Source of the DNA: Adiantum capillus-veneris
Lineage: Eukaryota; Streptophyta; Polypodiopsida; Polypodiales; Pteridaceae
Direction of reading: 5' to 3'
Length of the DNA stretch: 64,000 nucleotides
Assembly (NCBI GenBank): GCA_014529385.2
Contig: CM043971.1
Coordinates: forward strand, 81,883,340-81,947,339
Positions 46,841-58,849 of the stretch are shown piece by piece. The position numbers were made by a program, and so were the translations under genes. Within the stretch, counting starts at the first letter, position 1, and each line of letters starts with the position of its first letter. Under the pieces are notes generated by a model. The model saw only the letters and a list, made by a program, of their open reading frames with translations. It was not told where the DNA came from and did no database searches.

Positions 46841-46984
46841 GGTTGAAAGGGGGAGAAGGGAAAACACACACACACCTCTCTATAGCTCAAGAGGATTCAC
46901 AACACCTCGATCCTCCTCTTGGAAAAACCACAACGAGTAACCAAAATCCACTACAATCACTCGTCTACACACACCCAAGCACAC

Positions 46985-48710
46985 AATCACATGCTGAGGA
47001 CATCCTTAGTGTTGGCTAGTGCTATGTCTCCAGATCAGCATGGATTTATTAAAGATAGATCAATCTACAACAACATCTTGGCGGCCATGATTGGTATGGA
47101 ATATGCTAGGTTTAAGAAACAGGAATGTGTCCTTCTCCAATTGGACCTTGAAAAGGCTTATAATAGGTTAACCTGGTCTTTTGTGCAAGAAATTCTACAA
47201 ACTTTGGGGTTTGGTCCACGAATATGTCAAGCTATTAATACTCTTGGGCGAAGAGAGCTCTTCTGAACTCCTTTTCAACTCAAGAATTTTTGGTGGCTTT
47301 GAGGTCAAGAGATCCATTCGTCAAGGTTGTCCCTTAGCTCCTCTTTGGTTTTCCGCATGCACTCATCCGCTTATTGCGATGTTGGAAGATGCAACAGCAA
47401 GAGGGAAGATTCAAGGGTTGCAAATCCAGGATGACAAACAGCTGATTGTCAAAATGTTCGCAGCGGATGACTTTCTACTCTTCCTACAAGAGGATGATAA
47501 CAATGTTAGGCTAGCCTTGGACGTTGTACAGGTGTTTGCCACAGTGTCATGGTCTCAATGCAACATAGAGAAATCAAGGCTTGTTTCTTTGATGGAAGAT
47601 GACAACTTTGATGTTGCTAATTGGGCTAGAGAAGTTGTGAAGAGAGGAAACATTTTTCGACACCTTGGGATACGAGTTGGTGAAGGAATTACTTACAAGA
47701 CTGCCTTTGACTAGGTCTAGGAAAAAATAACAAAGAAAATGAAGCAGTGGGAATTCATCCTGATTCCTTTCCACTGTAGAGCTACGGTAATTAATACATT
47801 TTTCATCCCATATTTAACATACTCATCGCCACTCCTACAATTATCCCAAAAAAACTAGAGGTCTTTTTTTAAAACCAATAAAGGAATTATTATGGAGGAA
47901 TAAGCTGACTAATGGTAGACCCTGGCAATGGGGTAAATGGACGGCTATTGCCAAACCGAAATCTCAAGGTGGACTGGACATAATTGACCAGTTACTCATG
48001 ACTTAGCTCTGTGCTAAATTCTTATGCACCCTTGCCAATTATGGTGAGAGTTGGGCTATTATGGCAAGGGAAATTTGAATGGAAGCCCGCATGAAATCCA
48101 AAGGTGTCTTATGGTCCAGCCTTAGCCTCCAAAACAGACTTCTTCCCCGCTTTGGAGTGAAGGCTCAAGGAGGTGGCTTTACTCGAAAGTTTATTGAAAA
48201 ATGTTGTAAAGCTTCCGTGGCACTCAAGTGGAAAGAGGAAATGAAACCTAGAAAGGGATGGCTATGTATTGGTCTCCATGGGGCCCAATTGTTTAAGATT
48301 TGAGCCTTGATAACCATTGTCTAGAAATTGCCAGGAATTTGAGTAATAAGGGCCTTGGCTCCTTGGATGCTCTATGGAATGAACAAAAAAGAGGATTGGC
48401 AAACCTTAGCACATCTAAAGATCTGTTGTAACCTAACACTCTAGGAGGAAGTCCTCGTCGGAAGGCTTTTAGAAAAAGCTTCAATCCTAATCCTTCCTCC
48501 CTGGCTTAACACTGTTGGATTGGAAAGAGTGGAAGTGGCTAGGAGAAAGATTGTTTAACTCGCCCAAGACTAAGACTATCTACAAAAATCTATGTTTTGC
48601 AAAGGAGTGGATTGATCACCTCAACACGATTTGGCTCTCCACTACTCTTTGCAATCGACAGTCTCTAAACCACGGGTGTGGCTGCTTGAGAGCTAATTTT
48701 CAAAGGTAAA
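46985..48710 (+). pseudogene. LINE reverse transcriptase fragment
   Basis: Frames on the + strand read DQHGFIKDRSIYNNILAAM, LLQLDLEKAYNRLTWSFV, SIRQGCPLAPLWFS and FAADDFLLFLQ (about 47,457-47,486, catalytic Asp-Asp), then IEKSRLVSL and FRHLGIRVG. Later pieces (LWRNKLTNG, WTAIAKPKSQGGLD) and a C-terminal stretch to about 48,710 follow in other frames. This is a non-LTR RT lacking its endonuclease, with a frameshift near 47,260 and a stop near 47,714. It begins about 150 bp after the repeat array of the putative element end. Confidence 0.75.
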
Positions 48711-48805
48711 GAAGAGTAGCAACTAAGGTTTTTGAGGGTACAAAAGCATAAAGTAGCACATACATAAATTTAGTTAGCATTGCTAACAATAATAAAGAGA
48801 GTAAA

Positions 48806-49498
48806 ATGAGTATTAACAACATAAATCTTGCACATAAAGTTGCTACTGATGATGCCCCAATGTTTGTGAACTATCTTCTTACTAGGTTGCAACAAGCTAT
48901 GGGCAACCCTGCCTTGCAAGTCAAAGTTACCCAACAACTTTGTGCTTATGGGATTTCCCTACCTCTCCAAGAAGAGAGAGAGCTTTGGAAGCCTCTTGTT
49001 GAGACTTCCAAAAGAAGAGACTCTCCGATAAGAGAAGAGGAGGAATCCAATGAACAAGAAAAAAGTGAATCTTTGAACTCTCTAAAGATGTGGCTCCACG
49101 AAGACGGCGGTCTCAATGATCCCCAACTCCTCCCAAGAGGAAAAGATCATCCTATAGTCATTCTCCTCGTCACTCCAAAAGGGAAGAGAGGAAACAAATG
49201 AAGAAAAAGGCGAGAAAGAGGTCACCCTCTTCTCCTTTTTCATCAACTTCCTCCTCTTTCGATGAAAGCAGCGGCTATTCTCCTAGAGAATACAAGAGGA
49301 GAGGACATCACAAATCCTATCCTCCTTGGAAAAGGTCCCACAAGCTTAAGAAGTTCAAAGAGGGAGGAAAGAGCATCTTGTTTCTCACCTATGATGGCAC
49401 CTTTCGTGCTACTAACAAAGCATTGGCCTTCATCTAGAAATTTGATGTGGCCTTTAGAGATGAGGGCTTCATTGAATCCTCCAAGCTACGACATGTAG
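48806..49498 (+). pseudogene. Ty3-type gag N-terminal half, truncated
   Basis: Frames give an N-terminal helical region (ALQVKVTQQLCAYGISLPLQ), a charged Arg/Ser-rich linker (KKKARKRSPSSPFSSTSSSF) and the start of a capsid-like domain (SILFLTYDGTFRATNKALAF, then DEGFIESSKLRHVA). The frame shifts once near 49,090-49,198 and has a TAG at about 49,437. At about 49,500, in mid-domain, the sequence changes to the 3' part of an LTR, so the gag is cut there. Confidence 0.55.
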
Positions 49499-49499
49499 C

Positions 49500-49700
49500 T
49501 ATAATACAAAGCCTTTTGGAGGGAAGACCGGCTCCACATGAACCCGGTCCTCAACTGTTGTCAAGTTCTCTAATTCTCTGTCTTGCAAAGTATTGGTCAT
49601 GCCAAGCTAATTTAAGTATAATGGTTATGTTGCTACCTCTAATCAAGTTCTCTCTCTATTTTCTCGAAGTATTCTCATAAAAATGCTCACTACAGTTCTC
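49500..49700 (+). repeat. LTR fragment, third copy of the family at 53,005 and 59,750
   Basis: From ATAATACAAAGCC through GGCTCCACATGAACCCGGTC to GCAAAGTATTGGTCATGCC this matches 54,287-54,420 and 60,967-61,090. Only the 3' part of the LTR is present; it joins a gag fragment on its left without a clear border. Confidence 0.7.
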
Positions 49701-49739
49701 TAAATTCTGCTAATCTCAATGTTCATAGTCCAATTCCAT

Positions 49740-51127
49740 TACAAGCTTCCCCCTAGCTTATACTTTTATTTTTTGACCTCAATTGGTCCATTGACGGGAC
49801 TGCAATCTTTGCGTAGTCCTTCACATATTGTCGGTAGAACCCCAACATAACAAGAAAATCCTATAGTTCCTCGAGATTCTTGGCGTTGGCCACCTGAGAA
49901 TAGCTTCCACTTTCTCAGGTTCCCAATGTTCTAGAGGATTAACTATCTCTCTTGGGCTCATTGCCACTAGTGCTAGCTTTAAGCTTTGGACATTCAGCCT
50001 TGGTGTGCCCAACCTCATTGCAACTAAAGAAGCGATTTTCCTTTTGCACTTTAACATACCTCTCTTTTTTCTAGATTTTGGACTCTCTCTTCTTTTTGAA
50101 TAATCGTAGTTTTTTATACCAACAATGACCTTGACTCTGATGGTCCGTCCTCTCCCCTTGATTATCACTACTTTAATTTTAAACTTTAACCCCTTTTTCT
50201 ATTTATCAACGGCCCTACCTGCACCATCTCGTACACCACGACGTTTGATGACATCATAAATTTGTGCATATTTGATTGCCTCGGATAAGTCTTTTGATCG
50301 AAGAGGCTCAACGTACTCAAGATAATAATTCATGAGGCCTCTCTTGAAGCCCCAAAGCATCCGATCCCTTTCAACTTCAGTACTATCTCTCTATAGTGCA
50401 AGATGTACTAAGTTAGGGACTTGTTCTCCATCAAGCACTTGTCTCATAACTCTCAGTTTCTCTCTTCTTCATTGCCTGGCAAGAATTCCTTTCGAAACAT
50501 CATTTCAAACTCCACCCAAGTGGTATGATGAGTAGTCAAACTCATCCGCCACTTGTATGCCTTGCCAATCAAAAAGAAGCTAGCCTCTATGGCTGCACAT
50601 GACTAGGCTACTTTTGCAGTGCATGAATCTCCAACCACTTCACCTAAGAACATATTCATTGTTTCCGCTTTATTTCCTCACCTCCAAAGCTAGGAAACTA
50701 AAAATATTTGAGTAGGGAGAAGGTTATCTCTATAGACAGTCTCGTAGGCACATTGACCCTGGACTCCCCTGATTAATGGTGAGGCTATGCTCACTCGCAT
50801 CATCGCGAGAGCTCTCCTACTAAGAGGAAGAGAAGAGCCTACCAAAGCCATTGTCAACACATCTAGCCATAAGCAGATGCTTTGTAACATCATGACTATG
50901 GCAGGTTGGACCTTCTCTAAGGTGGACAATTTTGCGTTAAAATATTTAAACATCCCATTGGAGAGCTCCATCTCTATCAAGACATTGGCAGGGTTTGCTA
51001 GGTCATACCTCGTCATCCAAGAGGTCCTCATCATCCCCCTCAGTGATGTCGCCATCCATAATGGCTGGGTTTCCAAGCCCTGGTTCAATAAAAACCATGG
51101 AAATGTGCTCGTATAGCATGCAGGCAC
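49740..51127 (-). pseudogene. Ty3 retrotransposon fragment on the - strand: gag, zinc knuckle and RT/RNase H edge
   Basis: Descending the - strand: THHTTWVEFEMMFRKEFLPG near 50,540-50,470 is the retrotransposon gag core. Near 50,050-50,000 comes a zinc knuckle FFSCNEVGHTKAEC whose first Cys is Phe. At about 49,900-49,800 comes HWEPEKVEAILRW and, shifted, FLVMLGFYRQYVKDYAKIA, the block between RT and RNase H. Protease and most of RT are missing between zinc knuckle and RT end, so a large internal deletion has occurred. The frame at 51,127-50,690 should be the gag N-terminus but I recognise no motif in it. Confidence 0.6.
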
Positions 51128-51237
51128 AGCCTATTACCGATAGAGTTTAGCATGGTTTTTTGCATGGAAACTTTTATCTCATATGTCTAGAAGGTTTTTT
51201 GAGTTAATCGATATAGCATTGTCTTTTGTATTGTGTC

Positions 51238-51241
<4 letters not shown>

Positions 51242-51295
<54 letters not shown>
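51242..51295. repeat. (TC)n microsatellite within an LTR-like segment
   Basis: About 27 TC units, 65 bp before a primer binding site; it probably lies in the R/U5 part of an LTR. Confidence 0.95.
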
Positions 51296-51297
<2 letters not shown>

Positions 51298-51359
51298 CGC
51301 CTAGAGCCTGCCATGGCAGCTCCTCGCCATCACCTACCCTAATAATTGCACCCAACTTG

Positions 51360-51371
51360 TGGTATCAGAGC
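51360..51371 (+). promoter_or_regulatory. Primer binding site for initiator Met tRNA
   Basis: TGGTATCAGAGC is complementary to the 3' end of plant initiator methionine tRNA and primes reverse transcription. The LTR should end just upstream (after about 51,350) and include the TC tract. No gag-pol follows, so the element is truncated or non-autonomous. Confidence 0.75.
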
Positions 51372-51894
51372 TTTGGATTGAAGGCTTGTACTCGACAATT
51401 ATCGCCGGAGCAGTCGCTTGTAGAGGAGAGAAGAGGGTCATCGACTTGTGAAAATTTGAGCAAAACCAAAATCAACATAGTCTCCTTGGCATGAGATCAA
51501 AATTTTGACACATGGTGATGTGCTAATACGCCCACTACAAGCAAATTTTTCATCGACGATGTTGGCCTGCAGCGTCTGCAACAAGTTCTCCATCAGATTT
51601 GATTTATTATTACACCCACTAAAGCTTTTGACCCTCTTTCAAACAAGAGGTGATTCTCACTCATGCGGTGTGCTACGGTAGAAAGAGAGTGGCAATCGAT
51701 GTTTGATTGTTTGGAAAACTTGATTGAAGATGGAAATTCCAAGAACTTTTTTGTTCCTTTTTAGGAAATTGAGCTCTACATAAAATTAAGACATGTTCCC
51801 TCCATGGCACTTATATTGGATCAAAGGGTGTATGCAAGATAGAGCGTACCACCTTCCCACAGTCCACACCCAAGCGTGACCTCCGCAATGCGAC

Positions 51895-52309
51895 CAACTT
51901 GTTGAGTTAACCTCGTGGCCAAAGCAGGAACTTGTGACACGTGGCATACTGCTAGAGCTCGATGAGTTACTCGTAAGAGGTTCCACGTAACTCGTCGAGT
52001 GACGAGGTCATGCCACAAAGGTGACAGGTTATTTCCACGTACATGCGCACGCAGCATTGCCACGTAACTCATTGAGTAATGTGGCAATGCCAACATAGGC
52101 ACACCAGATAACTTGGCGAGTTACATGGCAAAGCCTACTAGATTTTCACATAGGTAGGCCACATAACTCGACGAGTTGTACGTGGTTGCCATCTTGGAAG
52201 AACTCTCGATAATGACATGGCATACATGTCAGATATCCATGTAGCTCAGCGAGTTACGTGGACACGTCCCTGATCGTTTGCATGCCACGCAACTCGACGA
52301 GTTATGTGG
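51895..52309. repeat. Array of eight palindromic 25-bp units
   Basis: Units at about 51,895, 51,956, 51,983, 52,060, 52,104, 52,159, 52,236 and 52,285. The consensus arm is CCACGTAACTCG, followed by one base and its reverse complement. Spacing is about 27-77 bp in otherwise unrelated sequence. It follows a primer binding site at 51,360 and so may lie in the interior of a non-autonomous retroelement. ACGT cores are also typical of plant bZIP sites. Confidence 0.85.
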
Positions 52310-52655
52310 AACTCGGTGATACTTGCAGAGATGATTTTACATGGACCCACATCCGTGCATGGACTTTTTCGACGAGAATTTTATTAAGCGTCTAACTCAG
52401 AGAATGTCTGGATCAAATCTTTGTCACTGCTTGTCTCTATTGAGACTCTTTTTCCCTCTCTTCTCTCTCTCCTCATATAATGTGTATAAGAGTCCCTCCA
52501 CCACATGATAAATATCATATCATTTTTTGTAAAATCATATACAAATTCATATCCAAAATTGCATCTATTTCCAACCTTCGGGGCCGTTGCCCCAAAACTC
52601 CCGCGCCTAGGGGGGACTAAATAGCCATCGCCGCCCCCCCTTGGATCCCCCTGGC

Positions 52656-52656
52656 G

Positions 52657-52737
<81 letters not shown>
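52656..52737. repeat. (CA)n-(GA)n compound microsatellite
   Basis: A short CA run passes directly into about 34 GA units. Confidence 0.97.
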
Positions 52738-52740
<3 letters not shown>

Positions 52741-53004
52741 TGAGATAAAGTAAGATTTTTCTTTTTAAATTTTAGTTCATGAAAAATCTAGTTGTCCATA
52801 TAGACAATGAGCTAGTTATCTAAGTAGACACCAATTTGTTGACCATATATGTGACAGTAAAGATGATGATATAGAAAATAATCTAAAAGACCATATAGAT
52901 AAAAATCTAGTTATAACCATACAAAGAACCATTTAAACGGGCTTGAATCGTATAAGCAACCATATAGAGGATCATACCACCAACCATATAGATGACCATA
53001 TGTA

Positions 53005-53814
53005 TGTCATAAAATCTAATATTTAATCAATATAAATGATTTTATCATATTAAACCAATCATTTAATGTGGGAGAATAAACGAGAACAAGGGTTAGAATA
53101 TAGACATGTGCTGATGGATCTATCTCAACACGGGGCCAAAGTTAAAGGGGTCCAAATGAGAGATGGTATGTCAAAGAGCAATGCTAGCTAATGGAGCTTA
53201 AAGACCTTGGGGTTAGATTCATTAAACACCTCCAAAGGTTAGTGTTAAAAGTCCTTAGACCCTAAGCAAGCTAGGGTTGTGCTTGAGGTGGGAACCCGGT
53301 CCAAGATTGAGGTGCTTGTCGTGCTTGTTGACTAAGGTTCTTAATGTGCTTGATGACTAAGGTGCTAAGGTGCTCCATGACTAAGGTGCTTAAGGGGTTC
53401 AAGGTGTTCCCAAAAGTCAACAAGATCCCTACTCAAGGGGGGGCAAGCCCTCATTGTAGGAGCTAGAGAGAGAACACACACACCCTCACACAAGCCAAGC
53501 CTTGCCTAATGAAGCAACAAGGACACGTGTCAAGTTCCTCTCCATGTTGCCCTCATAAGGTGCCTAAAACCTATTGGTTGACCTCTCAAGGGGTCCAATG
53601 ATAATTTAGCTAATTTAATTAATTGTTTATGCATTTATCAAATCCTCTCTCTCAAAGGGGAAAGGGGGACACTTGTCCCAAGGCTAGCATGGTTGCTTGA
53701 TATGCACTCTGCATGTGTTTGGCTAGTCTTGAAGGGGTTCAATGAGCTTCGACCATGAGCTAGAAGAGGGGGTTGACCCAAGAAAGGAGGGGGCCTTCTT
53801 GCAAGGTATACTCT

Positions 53815-53853
<39 letters not shown>

Positions 53854-54420
53854 ATTGTGTGAAGTGCAAAATGCAAGAACTACATCTCCTTCTCCAAGCT
53901 TGTTGAGAAGTTGAGAGCCTACACCAACACTCTTGGCTATGGAATGCAAATCCAACCAAGAGCCATGCTCCAATGCTTAAGCTCGTCATCTTCTTCATCA
54001 TTATTATGCTATTACGCTATGATATGCAATAAAAGTGGTGATAAGTGAGGAAATATCTCTTTCTTGTATGTTACTTCTTCTTCCTCTTCCCTACCCTCAT
54101 TCCCCGCTAGCTCTCTCCACCTTTGAAGGTGTTTGAGGCCTTGGGACTGAGGCCACGGATGGTTAATTCTTTAACAAGATTATGTTATGTTCGTGATTGT
54201 ATGAAGCTTTCCATCTTCATTGCATCACCTGGGTCACAAGGAACACAAAGATTGTGTTGTACCAAGTCTCTCTTGATGGGAGAATCTATAATACAAAAGA
54301 CTATTGGAGGGGAGACTGGCTCCACATAAATCCGGTCCTCCATTGTTGTTAAGTTCTCTAACTCTCTCTCTTGCAAAAGTATTATTCATGCCAGGTTAAT
54401 TACATATATGGTTATGCCAT
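53005..54420 (+). repeat. LTR copy A (truncated at 3' end)
   Basis: It starts TGTCATAAAATCTAAT and matches the LTR at 59,750-61,222 along about 1.4 kb, with many substitutions and a (CA)n in place of the (CT)n. The last 130 bp or so and the CA end are missing; at about 54,420 it runs into Ty3 gag sequence. It is probably an old insertion or the 5' LTR of a rearranged element. Confidence 0.7.
53817..53848. repeat. (CA)n microsatellite in LTR copy A
   Basis: About 16 CA units, at the place where LTR copy B has a CT tract, so the microsatellite turned over independently in the two copies. Confidence 0.95.
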
Positions 54421-54421
54421 T

Positions 54422-55482
54422 GTAGAAGAAAAGTGTAGGCGTGAAAGTGGTGATGAAGGGCCTTCAAAAAGAGCTACAAGAAGTGGAGGGAGGAATGAGG
54501 AAGCACCTTTTCGAGCACCACCAACATGGGAAGCACCATCACCAAAAGTGACCATGGAGGAATCTACAACAGAAAAGAAGAAGGAGCCAACAAAAGGTAA
54601 GCCAAAAGGATCAGCTTACAAGCTACAATCTGATATTGAGCTTGCTACAGACTTGAAGAAAGTTCTAGAGGAGAGGATTTTGTATAGCAAGGTTGATTTT
54701 ACTTTAGTGGAGGTGCTTGGCATAGCCAAACGTGAATTCCATGAAGAAATTATCGGCATCATCAAGAGAAAGAAGAAAACGCTTGGAGAGTCTATTCGCC
54801 CACAAGTTGAAGGCGATACTGTGAAGACACAAGGAGTATAGGGGCATGCTAAAGAAGGTGATGAAGCTATAGTGGGATGCTACTAATCTTCTTGGAATGT
54901 AAGGCAAGTGAAAATTGATGATGAGGGGGAATAATCTCAAAGTATTCCTAGGAGCCATTATTCTAGAAGCCATTGGGTACGGGCTACTATAGAGACATTG
55001 TTCACGGTAGGTGAGCTTGAAGAACCATTTTTTGCCTTAATTGACCATGTTTCTGAAATTTAAAAAATGTCAAAAAGTATTTACAACAAATGTAATTTCC
55101 AATGGACACAAAACATGGTTGGATGGTCAGACTGGCAAACAATTCATCAAGTTAATCGTATGCAACATGTCCAAGTGTAAAGGTGACAATAGCTGATGTA
55201 AAGGTCGAACAAAACTTCTTTATACAGGACACATCTTCATATCATCTTAACCTTGGACATCCCTACATTGTGGGAGTTCAAATGGAAACAAAGGTAATGG
55301 ATGATGGTTCAGCTTATGCTAGGATACGAAGCAAAGACGGTAAACATGTTGTTCAATATCTCACAGCTTGTGTAAACCATGGAAGAAATCGTGACAACCT
55401 TAGAGATCATCCTCTACCAAAGGTGAGCAAAGAGTTTCATGACCATAGGGAAATGATGGGTTTTGGCCAAGTACCATTGTAA
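54422..55482 (+). pseudogene. Ty3 gag C-terminal and protease-region fragment
   Basis: The first frame (to 54,841) carries a Lys/Glu-rich linker and KLQSDIELATDLKKVLEERI with GIAKREFHEEIIGIIKRKKK, a helical region seen before the protease in one plant Ty3 lineage. The second (55,183-55,482) has NFFIQDTSSYHLNLGHPYIV and DGSAYARIRSKDGKHVVQYL, from the protease end and linker. The catalytic D-S/T-G part between them is not readable. It leads into the RT frame at 55,675. Confidence 0.6.
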
Positions 55483-55674
55483 AGCGGGATTGTAGTGGTA
55501 CAGAAAGAAAAAGGGTCTCGCCTGATCCAAACTTTCTCAATCGGCTCCTTGGTAACAAGGAACGGATCAATATGTTTCATGAAATTTACATGAGCAAGTT
55601 TCTTTTGTAGATACTATGGGTGAGCTTGATGCTATAAGGGAATCTAGTTTGTATCTCGAAAATGAAGTTGTGCA

Positions 55675-57528
55675 GTGTGCTCTATGGAAATGTATCAAGA
55701 CATAGAAGCCGTTAAAGAAAACCAATGTTTTAAGCAAACAATTGGCCCAGAAGTCCATGTTGGAACTAAATACAAGAGTATAGCAAAGAAGGTGAAACCA
55801 ATAGCATCACCCTTACCACCCAACAACAGGGAGAAGATTGAGCAGGCTTCTTTGCAACCAAGTTTGAGGAATCCTAAAAAGATTGGGCACACATTCACAA
55901 AGGAGTCTTTTCAAGAGTTGCAGATTGGTTGCAAGGAGTTTCTGACAAAGTGCTTTAAAGAAATGCTTTCGAGGCATGGTAAGGCTTTTGCATTTGAGCC
56001 ACATGAGATGGGATTTGTTGATCCTTCTATTGTAGCTCCTATGGTAATTTTTACAATACCTCATGTGCCTTGTAATCTACAGCCTATTCTAGTTCCAAAG
56101 GTGCATTTGCCAAAGTTAGAAGAGCTATTGAATGAGAAGATCAAAATGGGGATTTTGGAGCCTTCTTATGCTCCATACTCAAACAGGTGGTTCACAGTTC
56201 CAAAGAAGAATGGTGCTCTACACTTCATCCAAGGTATGCAACCAGTGAACAAGGTGACAATTAGAAGGGTAGGTATAGGTCCAATTGTGGATGAGTTTGC
56301 AGAGGTGTTTGCAGGGAGCGCAATCTACTCAATGGGGGGTCTCTACTCAAGGTATGATCAATTTCAGCTTGCAATAGAAAGCAAAGACTTGACAACCATG
56401 AGGACACCTTTAGGTTTGGTAAGGATGTGTGCCTTGCCGCAACGAGCAACCAACTCGGTTGCACATATGATGAATGGGATGAATAAGGTCTTACATGACT
56501 TTATTCCTCAAATCACAATGCCTTTCATTGATGATTTGCCTATCAAAGGATGCGAAGAAGGTGGGAAAGATGAAGCTTTGAATATCAAGGGGTGTCGCAA
56601 GTTTGTGGAAAATCACATAAATGATTGTGATAAAACTCTATCTAGTTTAGAGGAAGTGAATCTTACTTTGTCAGGGAAAAAGTCTATGTTTGGTGTCAAT
56701 GAAGTGCTTATTCTGGGGCACGTGTGTGGGCCATATGGTAGGAAACCTTGTCCAACAAAGGTAGATTCCATCCAAATAATGAAAGAAACATGCACTAGCA
56801 TCACTGCGGTTATAAGGTTTTTGGGAGCATGTGTCTTTTATGCTATTTGGATTCCACATTATGGACATGTAGTTGATCCTCCTTATCGATTGCTTAGAAA
56901 GAAGCAAAAGTTTAAATGGACACAAGCACATGTAAAAGCCACGAAAAAGCTAAAGGAGTTTCTTGAGTCAGCATCAACTTTGAAAAAGGTAGACTATGAG
57001 TGTCCAATGCCAGTAATTGTGACAGTAGACACTAGTCCTACAAGAATTGGATGGGAAAATCCTCAAGATGACAAAGAAGGACACATGTCTGTGGTTAGAT
57101 TTGGAGCAAAGGTACTAAGTGCTCGCCAAAGAAACTATCCACAGATAAAGAGAGAGTTATGGGATATGGTTATAGCTTTGAAAAATGGGTAAGAGTACCT
57201 AATTGGTGCATGTGTGGTTGTAGAAACAGATTGTCTACCACTTCTTGGGACGATTACAAGCTGCTCAATGTCAGACATTGTTATGTTGTGGTGGATTGCC
57301 TACATTCAGTCCTTAAATCCCGAGTTTAAGCACATTACAGGTAAAGACAATACAATGGAAGATATGCTATCAAGGGCAAGGTATAAAGATGAGTCACAAA
57401 TGATTGATGAGGGAGATGATGCGGGCACAAAGTTCTATTCTATCTCTCGTGTCAAAGGTAACAATGTATGCATGACTAATCCACTTGAATTTTTCTTGAA
57501 CTTGAAAGAGCTTTATGAAGGTGATTGA
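55675..57528 (+). pseudogene. Ty3 reverse transcriptase and RNase H, long nearly open frame
   Basis: An open frame of 505 residues covers RT: PFIDDLPIKG (about 56,521) stands in place of the usual Y-x-DD box, after VPKKNGALHFIQGMQPVN, YDQFQLAIESKDLTTMRTPL and NSVAHMMNGMNKVLHD. It continues to LGACVFYAIWIPHYGHVVDP and RNase H (VIVTVDTSPTRIGWE, LSARQRNYPQIKRELWDMV). After a stop at 57,190 the next frame completes RNase H (VVVETDCLPLLGTI, ITGKDNTMEDMLSRA). RNase H shows TVDTS where many have DAS. The frame is long enough to suggest a rather young copy. Confidence 0.8.
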
Positions 57529-57710
57529 CTTCTTATTGGAAGCTACTTGAGTACTCTAACAAAATAGGATGATTTATCTGAACAAGAATTCAGTAGGATA
57601 CGTAGGAAAGCATAGGGGTACTTTTTGAGGGATGGTTACTTGTGGAAGAATCTTAAACAAAAGGGTGTTACACCCAAAGGGTTATATGTAAAAAAGAGAC
57701 TCAAGTAAAG

Positions 57711-57935
57711 CTCATGCAAGAGTTTCATGAGAGTCTATGGGCTGGACACAGGGGTGTGTGGGCAACCTTCTCCAAGTTGAAAGAAAGATATTGGTGGAAG
57801 GGTATGTATAAAGATGTATCTCAATTTGTAGAGTCATGTGTAACTTGTCAAATGTATTCAAATGTCAGAAGTCGTGATGGATTGTACCCTACATATCCAC
57901 TAGCCATGCACTATAAAATGGGGACATGTGATTGA
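57711..57935 (+). pseudogene. Ty3 integrase zinc-binding (H2C2) start, truncated
   Basis: FHESLWAGHRGVWATFSKLK followed by ERYWWKGMYKDVSQFVESC and VTCQ gives the His-His-Cys-Cys zinc-binding module of integrase. The catalytic DDE core is missing: the frame ends at 57,935 and unrelated sequence follows, so the element lost its 3' half. Confidence 0.75.
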
Positions 57936-58758
57936 GAGGTATTGCATGGGAAGAAGAAGCTCCAATTGATATGCAACGGGGGGAAGGATGGATTTTAGAA
58001 AGATCAAGGCACGTTTGACAATATGAGAGAAAATAGGGTGGGGAGGAGGGGTATCCGAAGCATAAATAGACGCCTCCCCCTACATCTCAAGATAGTGCAT
58101 GCAGCTCAATGGCCACCTTAGACAGGTGGCAGTCCGTACCTCAAGGCACTCGAGAGTCGGCCTACAGTTCATGTCTGCTAGGTCACAAAATGCAGGGGCG
58201 GTTGATTGTTCATCGGTTCAAGTAGACGATTGAGAGAGAGGCTCAAGAGGGAGAGCAAACATGTGGGTATGGTTAAGTTCTCAAGGTTGGTTGTGGCCTC
58301 TACCTGCGAGCGGCCTCCATATGATACGTATCAAGCTGGTGGTTGTCGCTGCCAATCTCACTGCCATAGTTTTGACATTTGTGTTGTCGTCAACACAACT
58401 CTTTCTACTACTAATCGATGTAGTTCTTGTTTGCAGCTACAACGGTGGTAGCCCATTGTCGTGCTGTGACACGTACATAGTGGGAAAGAATGCTACAAGC
58501 TCTATCTTGCAACTTTTTAGATACATAAGTATATTTCCTATAATGTACATATATATATAAGTATAATAATAAGTTTTTTATCTCATCCTATTATTTATCT
58601 CAAGGGTAACATATTGTTAGTTTATTGTTAGAAAGTACTATGGGAAAAAACGTCAATAGCTCCATCGTATAACTTGGGGTAAAAAGCATTGGTTCTTTCT
58701 TTCTACTATCTCATTATCAGCTCACAACTAAGCTAGATCCTATATCTAGGGTAACTTT

Positions 58759-58849
<91 letters not shown>

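Noticed and set aside
51183-51494. Leu-Ser repeat frame, and the similar one at 60,359-60,565
   Set aside because: Translations of CT microsatellites within LTRs.
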